From positions 54,889,498-54,953,497 of the forward strand of contig NC_088791.1 in assembly GCF_011386835.1 (NCBI RefSeq): a DNA stretch of 64,000 nucleotides, in the 5' to 3' direction. Shown one piece after another: positions 32,928 through 44,165 of the stretch; the stretch's first letter is position 1, and each line of letters starts with the position of its first letter. Under the pieces are notes generated by a model that saw only the letters and a list, made by a program, of their open reading frames with translations, was not told where the DNA came from and did not search any database. This DNA is from Chrysemys picta bellii. Taxonomy: Eukaryota > Chordata > Testudines > Emydidae. The position numbers and the translations under genes were made by a program.

Positions 32928-33989
32928 CACTAGAGAACACTGCAAAGAAAGTACTTATTATAGTATACACTACTGTAATGTATGTACATTATATTATAGT
33001 ATGTAGAAATTATAGTATGTAGAAAGAGAGCCCTGAAAATCCTGATAAAACGTAACCGTTGCTAAAAATAAACCCTGAAAAAATAAATTAATAATTCTCG
33101 AAAAGCAGAAGCCCTAACTGTTGGGAGGTGCTATGCTGTTAGAGGCAATCTCTTCTTCTTGAGACCGAAAATTGAAGTCCTGGCACGTGGTCATTTAACA
33201 TCCCATAAATACCTTACTTAACTAGGGCCCAATCCAAATTCTAGTTTGGGTAACTATGTTCTGTCTATATACATTTCCCCTGCAGTTTCAGATGGATGTA
33301 GTGCTTAATGCTTCATCTCCCAGATGCTATGTGATGTAGGTGTGAGCTGTTAAGTGCTGTACCCATAAGTGGGTTGAAGGGGTGTTCAAAAATTGTGATT
33401 TGAGATTCTGTGCTGTACAAATGTACACCATAAAAGGTATTTCAACCCTTATGTATCCTTTTTGTTTCATTTTTATTGATGAATAGCTTAAATATTTTTT
33501 TTCTTTTCAAAGAAACACATTATCCTCATCAAACTTACATATTTGAAATCACTCCTTCACTTTTGCAACAGAACTACGTATCATTTTTTGTATTAACATA
33601 TATTGATTCCGTACTTGTTACATGGGAAAAAGTGTGTTTCAGCTGTGTGTGAAAATAACAGTACATTCTTTGTTTAATTTCTGCAGTGCCTAATTCTGCC
33701 ATTGCTGGACTAATTTAATGTAGTTCTTGTCACCTCCTTATTGGATAGATGTGTTTTTTGTTTTTTTAAATATGGAGAACAAAAACCCTTTCACAATCTG
33801 ACATGCTTCTCTTTTAATGGTACGTTCATCTAAATTGAAGACACTGATTAGTGCTGGGCAGATAAAGGAATTCAGCAAACTAAACTGGAGTTGAAGAAAA
33901 GGGCAGCTGTATTGTTACTTAATGGGCTATTTTTTGTGAATTCCTTAATAAGCACAGCACAGGCCTTCTGTTGGATAAGTTTATCTGTT

Positions 33990-34073
33990 GGGCTATATTC
34001 TGCTCTGAGATGCACTGGTGTAATTCCATAATCAGTAGATTAATCTGGATTTACATTGGTGTAAATAAGGGGA
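33990..34073. repeat. Ancient palindromic repeat, GTGTAAAT type
   Basis: GGGCTATATTCTGCTCTGAG, GCACTGGTGTAATTCC, then GGATTTACATTGGTGTAAAT matches the order of a widespread sauropsid repeat in which a GTGTAA arm is mirrored by TTACAC. Related traces occur near 5735 and 42725. Confidence 0.55.
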
Positions 34074-34078
34074 GAGAG

Positions 34079-34094
34079 AGTGTGTGTGTGTGTA

Positions 34095-34126
<32 letters not shown>

Positions 34127-34138
34127 TGTGTGTATGTA
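34079..34138. repeat. TG microsatellite with TA interruptions
   Basis: About 28 dinucleotide units interrupted three times by TA. Confidence 0.95.
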
Positions 34139-34359
34139 TTTATTTCAGTTCCTCTGTTATATCACTAACCAGACCCGAAGAAGAGGTGTGTGTAAGCTCA
34201 AAAGCTTGTGTCTCTGTCCAACAGAAGTTGGTGCAATAAAATATATTACCTCACCCACCTTGTCTTTCTAATACCATTAACCCAACAGTCAGAGGGAAAG
34301 CAATATGGGTCAGCTGTGAAAGGGCTAAGTTCTTACCCATGCTAACACAAGAAATACGT

Positions 34360-34429
34360 GGTGAAACTCTGGCCTCATTGAAGCAAAAAGTAAAGCTCCC
34401 ATTGACATTAATATGGCTAGGATTTCACC
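34360..34429. repeat. Ancient palindromic repeat, GGTGAAATCC type, second copy
   Basis: The left arm GGTGAAACTCTGGCCTCATT and the right arm AATATGGCTAGGATTTCACC are approximate inverted copies around a CCCATTGACATT turn. Confidence 0.7.
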
Positions 34430-34440
34430 CGCACATTCTA

Positions 34441-34571
34441 GGATCCCAATTCTGAGAAGGTTTACACACATGTTTGACTTTACATGATGGGAGTATCTCC
34501 ATTGTCTTCCATGGAGCTCATCGCAGAATGTAAAGTTAAGAACATGCATAAATCTTCTTAGGATCAGGGCC
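34441..34571. repeat. Ancient palindromic repeat, TAAAGTTAAG type
   Basis: The left arm GGATCCCAATTCTGAGAAGG, CATGTTTGACTTTACATG and the right arm TGTAAAGTTAAGAACATGCA, CTTAGGATCAGGGC mirror each other around a CCATTGTCTTCCATGG turn. The same family is at 39876. Confidence 0.65.
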
Positions 34572-35344
34572 TAGGTTAGTGACCAAACTCACCACTCTAC
34601 TTCAGTTGCTTCTTTTATTAGCAGTTGAAATAACAGTAATACAACACAAAGACCAGCCTAAGCTTTCTCATCCCTCCAGCCAGGCTGTTTACAAGTTTCA
34701 CTCACAGTGATGATGTACTTCTTCTGAGAGGTTTTTTTTTAAATATGTACGATTCCTATTGAGCAGAATTATGTCTAAAGCCGATTCAGGTGCAGTGCAG
34801 CCTACCAACAATAAGCTCCCACAAAATTTTCCTTCTGTATCTGTGATAAGTCTTATGTTCTAAGACTGTATATGCACTTTCAGAGGGGATTTTGGAATCT
34901 ACTCCCATTTAAACAAACCCATTCCTTAAAACTATATTGAGTTTATTGGTAGTATAGCAGTGTTCTGATTGTTATGTGAAGAAGGTGGATAGTAAAGACC
35001 TGTAGACAAGTCCTGCTGTATGTCACCACAATGAGGGTGATCACTTAATTAAGTTTGTAGAGTAAATTTTTATAGAGCCCTCTTTTGATTTCATACCACT
35101 AAATGCTAGCCTTTTGATAAGAGTAATATTTCACTCTTTCACTGAATTTTGTAGTTGTCAAACTACAAAAATGTAAAGGGGAGGAAAGCAAAAGGGAGCA
35201 CAACAGAAAAAACCAGCAGTGGTATGTGTGGTCATCACAGACCACTGCTTGTTATAAAGGGTGCACAGAAAAAAGTTGTGACTATCTGGCATCTGGACAG
35301 ATGAATCTTAGACTTACTTTGACTTGCAGGCTGTGACAAACTTA

Positions 35345-35641
35345 GGCTTGGTCTACACTACCCCCCCTAATTCGAACTAAGGTACGCAACTTCAGCTACG
35401 TGAATAACGTAGCTGAAGTTCGAAGTACCTTATTTCGAATTAGTTCAAACTTACCTTGGTCCACACTCGGCAGGCAGGCTCCCCCGTCGACTCCGCGGTA
35501 CTCCTCTCGGCGAGCTGGAGTACCGCAGTCGACGGCGAGCACTTCCGGGTTCGACTTATCGCGTCCAGACTAGACGCGATAAGTCGAACCCAGAAGTTCG
35601 ATTTCCAGCCGTCGAACTTGCCGGTAAGTGTAGCCAAGGCC
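35345..35641 (+). mobile_element. PIF/Harbinger-type MITE, copy 4 (297 bp)
   Basis: The left end GGCTTGGTCTACACT and the right end AGTGTAGCCAAGGCC are inverted, with TTA duplications at 35342-35344 and 35642-35644. Hairpins lie at about 35391-35420 (CAGCTACGTGAATAACGTAG) and 35556-35590 (TCGCGTCCAGACTAGACGCG and flanks). CpG content is high, as in copy 3. Frames on both strands are by-products of the palindromes. Confidence 0.92.
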
Positions 35642-35644
35642 TTA

Positions 35645-38127
35645 GAGTGGTAGAGTCACTCTAGTTGCACTAGATGGTGCTGATGTTCCCTAGTGGTGTG
35701 GCAGCAGGGTAGGGGTAAAAACATACCTTTCAGTTCATTCTTCAACCAAAAATCACTAATGAAATGATGCCTGGCAACTGCCCTGAAAATGTCAAGTCTC
35801 TTTCCATTTCAAAGGCTTCTGTTTCTATTAACTCTGGATTTCCTTGGTTTGGACTAAGTCAGGCCATTAACAGTTTATTTTAGTATTCTCCCCCCCCCCC
35901 CCCCCACCATATATAGTTTGAAACTGATACCTACAGCCTGCAGATACTTCAGTGAGATATGGACATTGAAATTCACTCTGAAAGTGAGAATGTCATAAAT
36001 AGTAGTATAAGTATTAGTTTATCTATGGAGCCCATCGCTGTAGTATCTAAGGCATCATTTAACTGGATGTACGAAAAGATGCCCTTACTGATGGACAAGT
36101 CTATAAAGAATAAAAACAGTGGGAAAATAAATCAATAAAATGTTTTTTAAAAAAAAAGAAGATGGGTGAGTCTGGGAGCATTTAACATACTTTACTAGGC
36201 TATCACTATGATGCATTTTTAAAGCACTCACCACAGTACCATTGGGATGCTCTGGCTCGAACACTTTATTACAGGATATCTTTCAGGATTGTTTTTCTTA
36301 AGCGTACATAATTGCTCAGTAGTCAATTATCAGATTTATGGGGTGTTTTGGAATTGCAAACCACTGAGTCACATACATTAATAGTATATAATGGCAAAAA
36401 TGGAGTTGCTGGAGGATTTTCTGATATTTTTTCCTAAAATAAAATTCAGTAATTATACCACAAAAAGATCACAGGGAGCATTTCTGTATTGCACTCTAGA
36501 GGTGATAAATATTGTCTGCTCCTGCTCCCAATGAAATGGATAGCTCAATTCCCATTGTCTTCAGTCGGAAAGGGATTCAGGAAAAAAAGGACTTTTTGAA
36601 GATCATGATTGGTTCCAGGCTCTGATTTTTAAGTCATAGAATCTGCTACAATCAGAGATGGTTATTTAACCCTGTGACAGATGGAGCCAGTATGTCTCTG
36701 CCATCAAAGAGAGTAAAAATTAAATGTGAGTGAGCACAGAAGTCAGTAAATATGAGAGTAATTGGAGTGAACATGCTGAGATGATAAGGAAGGATACATT
36801 CTTGTCACTTTTTTTTTTTTTGCCTTCAGCTTTGAAGCCAACCACTGGTCTGTGTAAGTGACCTCATTGGCTTACATTGGCAGAGGCTAAGGGGTTACAT
36901 AAACACACAGCTCTGTATAAACCTTTTAGGGACACCTATCCAGAGCATCTCTCAAGATGACAAGACAAATGAGTGCCTCTCAGAAGATCGGCAAGAAGAT
37001 TTGAGTCATCTCTTTACTTCTTAAGATTTTTTTTGCAGCTTGACCCTGGATTTATTAGTCTGTGTCAGGTATATTATGTTGGCAGTAAAGAAAAGGTAGA
37101 GAAATAACCAGCTAGAAGAAAAACAAACCTGGTAAAAACTGTTTAATTTCATTATTCTCCATTTCTATGACTACTGAATGTATCTAGCTGCTGGCTACAG
37201 TTATCAAAAAGGCATGTCAGAAAATGTCCCAAAGGAAAGATGTGCTAATGCTGATGAGCAGGCACTGGGGTTCCAGTTGGATGGTTCTAGCAAATGAATG
37301 TATGTCACTTTTGGAATTCAAGCCGTGAGCTGGGTCTGGTTAAGTTTATTGGGCCAACGTTATGTTTATGTCCTAGATGATATATTCATAGTTCATTGTA
37401 TTTGTTAAATGTAGCTCTTCTGGACTACTAAATACAGCACAGCATCTCAGATAGAACAATAATTTAATAGATTCTTTTTACATTGTATGATTCAAAGCTA
37501 GCGGCCAGAATCTTATGACAAGATGGCGAATGAAATTGTCTCAGTATATCATGGCCTGCCAGAAAACCCGTTTGCTTGTTGCTGTTGGCCTGGCCATCTT
37601 TACTGTAACCCAGCTGAGAGATGGAGACATAAGTGTATTTAGAAATGTTCAGGCTGTAGTCTGCTTTGAAGACATTTCAAAGGTGAAGGAAGTTATCTGT
37701 TTAAAAAAAAAAAAGAAAATAGAGCCTATTAAATATAGGTCTCTGTTAAGGCCTTTTGGAGTCATGCTGTCTCAGAATATTTTTTCTGAAAAATTTCAGC
37801 CAAAACTGTTCAGCTGTTTCTGAGAACAAGGGTAGGGGAAAATACATTGTTTTGCTCATGTTAAATTTTTTTGTTTCCTTGTTTGTGAAGAGCTCCAGCA
37901 GCCCAATACTTTGGAGCAGGAACTTGAAATTTGGCAGAGGGGTGACTTTTCTGACACACCCTTTTGCCATCCCTGTGAAAACCTACACAAATTTGGCAGT
38001 CCACAGTTCATACATGCTTTGAATGTTTTGTACACTGCTTTGAATTTAGCAGCTAAATTCCCCAAGGATTCCTTCTGTACAGAGTATGCCATACACCCTC
38101 ACAGTGCCTACATATGACAAGACTGTG
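35645..38127. other. Unassigned stretch
   Basis: Includes C16 (35890-35905) and a T12 run near 36810. Frames at 37515-37823 and 37756-38022 carry no recognised domain. No gene is called. Confidence 0.5.
35890..35905 (+). repeat. Poly(C) tract, 16 C
   Basis: An uninterrupted cytosine run; G-quadruplex or i-motif prone on the respective strands. Confidence 0.9.
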
Positions 38128-38135
38128 CATGCACC

Positions 38136-38367
38136 CAGGGACAGCTCCAGGGTTTTTGCTGCCCCAAGTGGCGGGGAAAGAAAAAAAAAATCCGTGATCG
38201 TGGTCGGCGGCACTTCGGCGGCAGCTCCACTGTGCTGCTTTCTTCTTCGGCGGCACTTCCCTCTGAGAGGGACCGAGCGACCCGCTGCCAAAGAGCCAGA
38301 TGTGCCGCCCCTTCCCCTTGGCCGCCCCAAGCACCTGCTTGCTGCGCTGGTGCCTGGAGCTGCTCTG
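38136..38367. mobile_element. hAT-type MITE, 232 bp
   Basis: The left end CAGGGACAGCTCCAGG and the right end CCTGGAGCTGCTCTG are inverted. The flanks CATGCACC (38128-38135) and CATGCACT (38368-38375) match at seven of eight positions, as for hAT. The interior carries repeated GGCGGCACTTC motifs and an A10 run. A 178-codon minus-strand frame crosses it and continues into flanking DNA, but it reads only this repeat and low-complexity sequence. Confidence 0.85.
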
Positions 38368-39875
38368 CATGCACTATCTCTTCTGGGCAACTGATCAAGC
38401 ACCGGCCTATGGCTACACGGGCTCACAAGGACTTTCCATGTAATGGCTGTTCCTGGCTGTTCTGACAGCAGTAAGCTGGTCTCTTCTGTGCTCTCAATGA
38501 CACCCCCATGCTGGCACCAAGGCAGCTTGGAGGAGAAAAGTGACAGAGGCAGGAGGAGGAGAAAAGAATACAGAGGAGACAAAAAGCTGAACTCAGGGAG
38601 GAAGGGAAGGACAAGAATATATTAGTACAATGACTCTGATGATACTGGGACTGGTAGTATGAGGAAACTGGGACTTGTAACTATTGAGGGAATGGGCTGA
38701 GGACTGGGAGCCAGTTGGCCTGGGGCAGGGAGGGAATACTGAGATCAGATGAGGAGCTGTGGGAGGGGAGAGACTGACTGTCTGGGCAAGGAAAAATATG
38801 TAATCGTGTTAAAGACTTTATCATAATGCATATGCACAAGGGTGTGAGGGCAGGGTGCAAATGAAAGTTGTATAGGAAATGCCAGAATTAAGATTGCCTA
38901 ACTTCTGAGTACTTGACCTTGCAACATTAATAATGTGTTTTAATGTAGTTTGTGTGTGTGTAATATTCTGTCTCTCTCTTTCTTCCCCTCCCTCCCCCCG
39001 TGTGTGTGTATGTATATGGGTATAATATATATAAAATGATTTACTAGCTAAAATACTGGCAAAAATACCATGGGTGACAGCAATAAAGTTGACTATCTTT
39101 GGTCATGTCCACATAATAACACTGACTGTATGAACATTGAAAGGCAATTGAAAGTAAATTAAATATGGATATCCAAGAGTACCAGAAGTCAGGGAACTTC
39201 CAAAGAATGCACAGGTGAAAGAGCTGTCCCATAACATTACTGACAAATCAAAAGATAGGATTCAGATTATTAGTTAACCCAGGCCTCACATCTTCCTCTG
39301 ACAGTGGCCAGTATACAGTGCTTCTGGGACATGGAGGTTGAATGTAAATGTATTCAGTTGTACAATACTGTAATGTACCAAGGAATAAAGAGACATTTTT
39401 GACCCTTACAGCGGATCAGTTTATGCTCTTAGCTTAATATTAATATTAATACCTTTATAATCACGATTTGCATAGCTATAAATGACATAATACTGCTATC
39501 CAATTCTTCCTCCATTTTTTTCTGGTAGTGTGATGGGTAATTGCTATAGAGAAGATCCTCCCTTTTACACTCACACATTCATCCATGGTATTTCTTTTGG
39601 TGATGAATTTTGTAGGTGTGGAGGTCAGCCTATCTATTTCATTTTTCATTTTCTAGTTTAGGTTTCAGATTCTTGTGTCTTCACTAATGGAAGGTGAGTG
39701 TGAGAACATGCTTACCCTTGTCTCTTCAAAGGCTTACGTTTTTCTATCAGTCAAACTCTCTCTTCTGGATAATAAATATGATCAGAATTCTTTTCTCTTG
39801 GTAATTCTGGATCACCTTACTAAAAGATGTTTTAGCTTTGCCACTTGGCTTCCTTTTCTTTGCTGTGTTAAGTCT

Positions 39876-40032
39876 AAATTCAGCAACGCATTTAAACACA
39901 TCTTTAAATTCATCTGTGTTCAGCAAAGTGCTTAAGTATAACTGTAAACACATGATCCTGTTAAAGTCATGGGACTTAAGATCAAGTTTAAAGTTAAGCA
40001 CATGATTAATTGCTTTGCCAAATAGGGGATGG
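39876..40032. repeat. Ancient palindromic repeat, TAAAGTTAAG type, second copy
   Basis: Left-arm elements AATTCAGCAACGCATTTAAA and CAGCAAAGTGCTTAAGTA, with right-arm elements TAAAGTTAAGCACATGATTA and TTGCTTTGCC, mirror each other around TCATGGGACTTAAG. Compare 34441 and the half copy at 52191. Confidence 0.6.
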
Positions 40033-42724
40033 ATTGTTAAGCTAGTCAAAAAATATTTGGTTTTATGGAAAATGTTGGACTCATCCTAATGGACTGCTGA
40101 ATTGGGACTTAGTTGAACACCCAAGAATTCATTGCTTTGTGTTGATTCTCCCCCCTCTGACCATTTACTAATAAATGTCTTTGTACAGCATGTTGTTTTG
40201 AGTAGCACAAATCTGATCTGGAGGGTAATTGGTAGCTTGTTGAATTTAATTATAAAACTAAGAATGATATTAAGGGCAACATCTGACTTATTTTCCACAT
40301 GGCACTCTCATCCCTGTACTCCATTTTATTAGCAGTTAAGCTGTCTGCCTATAGATATCAGATGGGGAAGGTGCTAGCAGGTTAGAGGAATGCTGCTTCG
40401 GAGGGAGGCGGAAATCTGCTGGAATTTAGTAGGGGAAATGGGCAAAGACATTGCAGTGGAAAGAGCATACAACATAATTAGACGTTAGCTGCTTCTAAAG
40501 TGTGGCTCTAGGAAGGCTCTTCACCCAACAACTCTCTTCTTCAGTTGCAGCAGGTGAAATCATTGGGTCTCCTTCCTTTGTGCACCAGTGACATGAATGT
40601 GGGTGGTATGGCCATGGAGAGGAGCAGGTAGGTAGTCTGAAGAGGCATGGTAGGGAAGAAAGTAGGTTCTGGCAGTGGTCGGAAGTTACTAAGCCAGAAG
40701 ACATGTTTTCCCTTCCGTCCAAGCATGGGATATTAAAAGTAAGCACTGGCCATCTTCATCCCCCACCTGCTCTCTTTCCTTGTAACTAGCAGGTCCTAGT
40801 AAGCCTGAGATAAGCAGAACTGAAACTTTGTTCCCCTTCGCAGGCCTCTACACAACTCCCAGGTTCAGGCAGGGCTTTATCTGCGGATAGAATCTCCACA
40901 TAGCAGCTACATCTCTCTCTGCCCATTGGTGCCACTTTGATTTCTGCCAGGTACCTCATTGGTACATCACCCAGACGCTGCCTCCAACCATAATTTCTAG
41001 ATCTGATTTAAAATTAAATTTCTATCTTAATAGATCGTTAAAAATGTTATAAATGGAATTTAATAGGCCAATGTCTTTAGCCTGATTTTAATATCCTAGA
41101 CTTTGTCTGGAGAATCTGATGGACCATGTAGAATAGGGTTTTTTTTTAGTCTTTTCAGCCTGTCATCCATGTCCATTTAAGCTTGTGACATGAAATAGTT
41201 GTTTACTCTTCATGTAGAACTTTACATCTTGTGCACTAATCTGGCATATTCAACTTGAGATTCCTTTATGTTGCTTACTTTTTGTATCAAATTAAGTGTT
41301 AGTAGACTTTAGATAAGTGCTCCACCCCTGCCCTGATAACAGTGATAGATGTCAGTGACTTTAGAGAAATGCCACTTTTCTACCCGTTCCCTTTGTAAAA
41401 GTAATAGTTTTGAAGCTGAGAACAAACTGAAAAGCAATTAAATAATGGCTAGTTGTGTCTGAAAATTAAATAAATACTTTTCCATTGTCAACCGGAAATA
41501 AATTTGCCTTTAAAATATGTTACATAGAAAACAATATAAGTTGCAACATATTTTATTGATTATTTTGGGGGCAGGATGGGAGTTTGAGAGAAAATATTGA
41601 CAATAGCATTTCTGAGTACCTGTATGTCTCCATATAAATGTGATTATTTTCCATAAAGTTTTATAGTCATGTTATCCTCCATTTATAGGTTTATAAAATA
41701 AAACAAAATAAATGAGCTGGTTTGATTCCCAGAAGGATAATCAGTGAAGCAGCTGATTATTGAAATAATTACATTTGTAGTTTCAAGGTGTAATAAAGAA
41801 CAATGAGTGGATCTTTTCACTTTTGTATAGTGTTGGATAGTTGGGTTGTATCCTAAAGGAACACCATTTCACAAAACTATAAAAATCCACTTAACTAATG
41901 CTTTAGCAAGCATCACATGTTTATACAGGACGTAACTGTCAATAGCACTATATATTCTTACTGAAATTCTTCTATGCTTACTATCCCATAGATTATCTCT
42001 TGCTTGTTGCTGTTTAACACAAACTTCAAAATTTATTCCTGCCATCCATTTTATTTCAGCTCAAATCAGAGTTCTTGAACATTGAGGGATAAGCAGCAAC
42101 ATCTGTTCAACCTCATTCATCAAAGAATTTCCATTTCGTACCTCTCTCAAAGGATTAAAAAAAAAAGTCAGGAAAATAAATATTATATTAAGAGGAACTG
42201 ACCAAATAATAAGTAGCTAGATGAGACTCTAAAAGCTAACATTATTCTTAAAGGCAATGTCCCCCTGAAGCTGTTTGCTGTTTTGGATATGGTTAGCTGT
42301 TCCCTGCTTCAAGGGTATTTCTTTATCCCTGCTGAAGTTATTTTACCAGAGTAGAACATTACAGAAATCAGACCTTTTCTGAGAATGAGAAATTGTATTG
42401 GTTTACAAGGGTCAGACAGGACTGCATCCTTGAGCTGAGACACTTTAAGAGCTATTAACTCAGATTAGTGGGTGCACTGGTAGCAGGCATGCTAGCATAC
42501 ATAGCTAGAATATGGACTAGGAAAATTGCTATGTGTAAAGACATGGAAACATGATGTAAATACATATTAACTAAAACAGATTTGAGGAGGACTTTGCACC
42601 TAGACAGGACAAGTTATATTTAAAAAAAAAAGTATCAGCTGATATTCATTACTGGTTAGTAGCAATCCTCTATCCGTATTTTTCCCCATCACATTTGTGG
42701 AGTCCCTTTTATGCAAAACAAATT

Positions 42725-42785
42725 GGGCCAGACTCTGCTGAACTTACTCACAGTGAGTAGTATTTTATTTCAGTGGAATTACTGA
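42725..42785. repeat. Ancient palindromic repeat, GGGCCAGA type, one arm
   Basis: GGGCCAGACTCTGCTGAACT, then TTATTTCAGTGGAATTACTG follows the order of the family at 33990. The mirrored arm is missing. Confidence 0.45.
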
Positions 42786-44165
42786 CAGAGACATAGACAT
42801 AAACATCACTTTTGTACCAATCCTGTGGGACTGTAATTGCTAATTCTTCCCAATGTTAGAAGAGATCTCCCTGAAGAGCCTGGGGGAATTTAGGTGTTTT
42901 AGATCCGCCTCCAAAGCAGGGATACACCCTGAGCTGTTTTGCAACATATGAGGACTCTGCCAAATACTCAAATGCACAATCCCTTGTAATGTTTTGCAGT
43001 TCATTTTTGGTAACCATGGATTCTTGGATTTGTAAGGTTTCAGCAGCTCCTGTGCTATGGAAAGGTGAGGAGAGCTTCTGTTTTCCTGCCACCAACGCAC
43101 CCAAACTTTTAGGTGTGAATGTTTCAGAAATAATAATTTAATCAAAGGCACAGTCGATCCCCTTCTTTCAAGAGGGTGTGAGGTTGCTTTGGTGCTTGTG
43201 CTATTCCAGAAGAATAAGTTGATGATACTACAGTGCTCCTTGAAATATTTCTATCATGAATATATAAACAAAGACCTGGGAATAGATATAAAACATGGGT
43301 AATAATTTCAATTTTATGATAGTGTAACGATGGCAGTGAGGAGAACATGTTTATTTTAAACCCATTATAGGATAAGGAAGACACCTTTCTTCTCTTCACC
43401 TTCCACCAATCATGAGGGCTCCCTGAGGACAACCAATCCACTCTAAAGCTGCTCTAACGTATGCCAGTGGATTGTGGCACCCTAGGACCCTCTCTGCTGG
43501 CCAAGATGGTCATGAAAGATCCATGTTCCTGCCACCAGCCTGCCCCAAAATACCCTTTCCACTGGCAGGAGGTCGTATGTCATGAGAATCCTTGGCTGCT
43601 GCCTTAAGAAAGTTTTAAATCACCTTTGTATTGCTGCAGCCAGGGGTGAGAATCTGTCCCTAAACTTTTTGAGACCATAGATACTTATTAGAGGGTCAGA
43701 TCCATCAACATTCCTCAGTGGCCTGCAAGAACACCACTGGCTTCGCCCAGGTGCCCCTCCATTTGAATGTTTAGGTCTTGTTTATGAGCATAGTCTAACA
43801 TAGAGCCATGAACAGGAACTAGTGTGGTGGGCACTATGTAAGAATCTAAATAGAATAGATGGCTCCCTTGATCGGACAATTTCAGAAAGGGCAAAAATTA
43901 AGTGATGCACATTTTGATATAGATTCTATTTACCTGGGTAGCATTTTGATACTGTGGTTATGGGCACTGTACAAATCCACTAGATATTGTTCTGGCGTCT
44001 ACAACTAAATATAATACTGCATTAATATACCATTAATAATTTGCATGTGAAAGCAGAGTTACACTTATGTGGTCACAGTTTAGGGCATCAGCCTGGGATT
44101 GAGCCTGCCTTTTTCTCATTCTCATATACTGACCGTCCTCATATATTCTCTGCCTCTGAGATGTT

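Larger units (their letters stand above)
32928..35341. other. Unassigned stretch with ancient palindromic repeats
   Basis: Contains a TATAGTATGTAGAAA-type small duplication near 32996-33025, the repeats at 33990, 34360 and 34441, and the TG microsatellite. No gene is recognised. Confidence 0.5.
38376..44165. other. Long stretch without a recognised gene
   Basis: About 5.8 kb. Listed exceptions are the palindromic repeats at 39876 and 42725. Minor items are TG-rich patches near 38948 and 39001. Open frames such as 40495-40746 and 42840-43151 have no recognised domain, and I found no exon with convincing splice context. Confidence 0.5.

Noticed and set aside
38046..38582. A 178-codon minus-strand frame
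   Set aside because: It runs across a MITE with exact-type termini and an 8-bp duplication. The peptide is repeat and low-complexity sequence without a domain.
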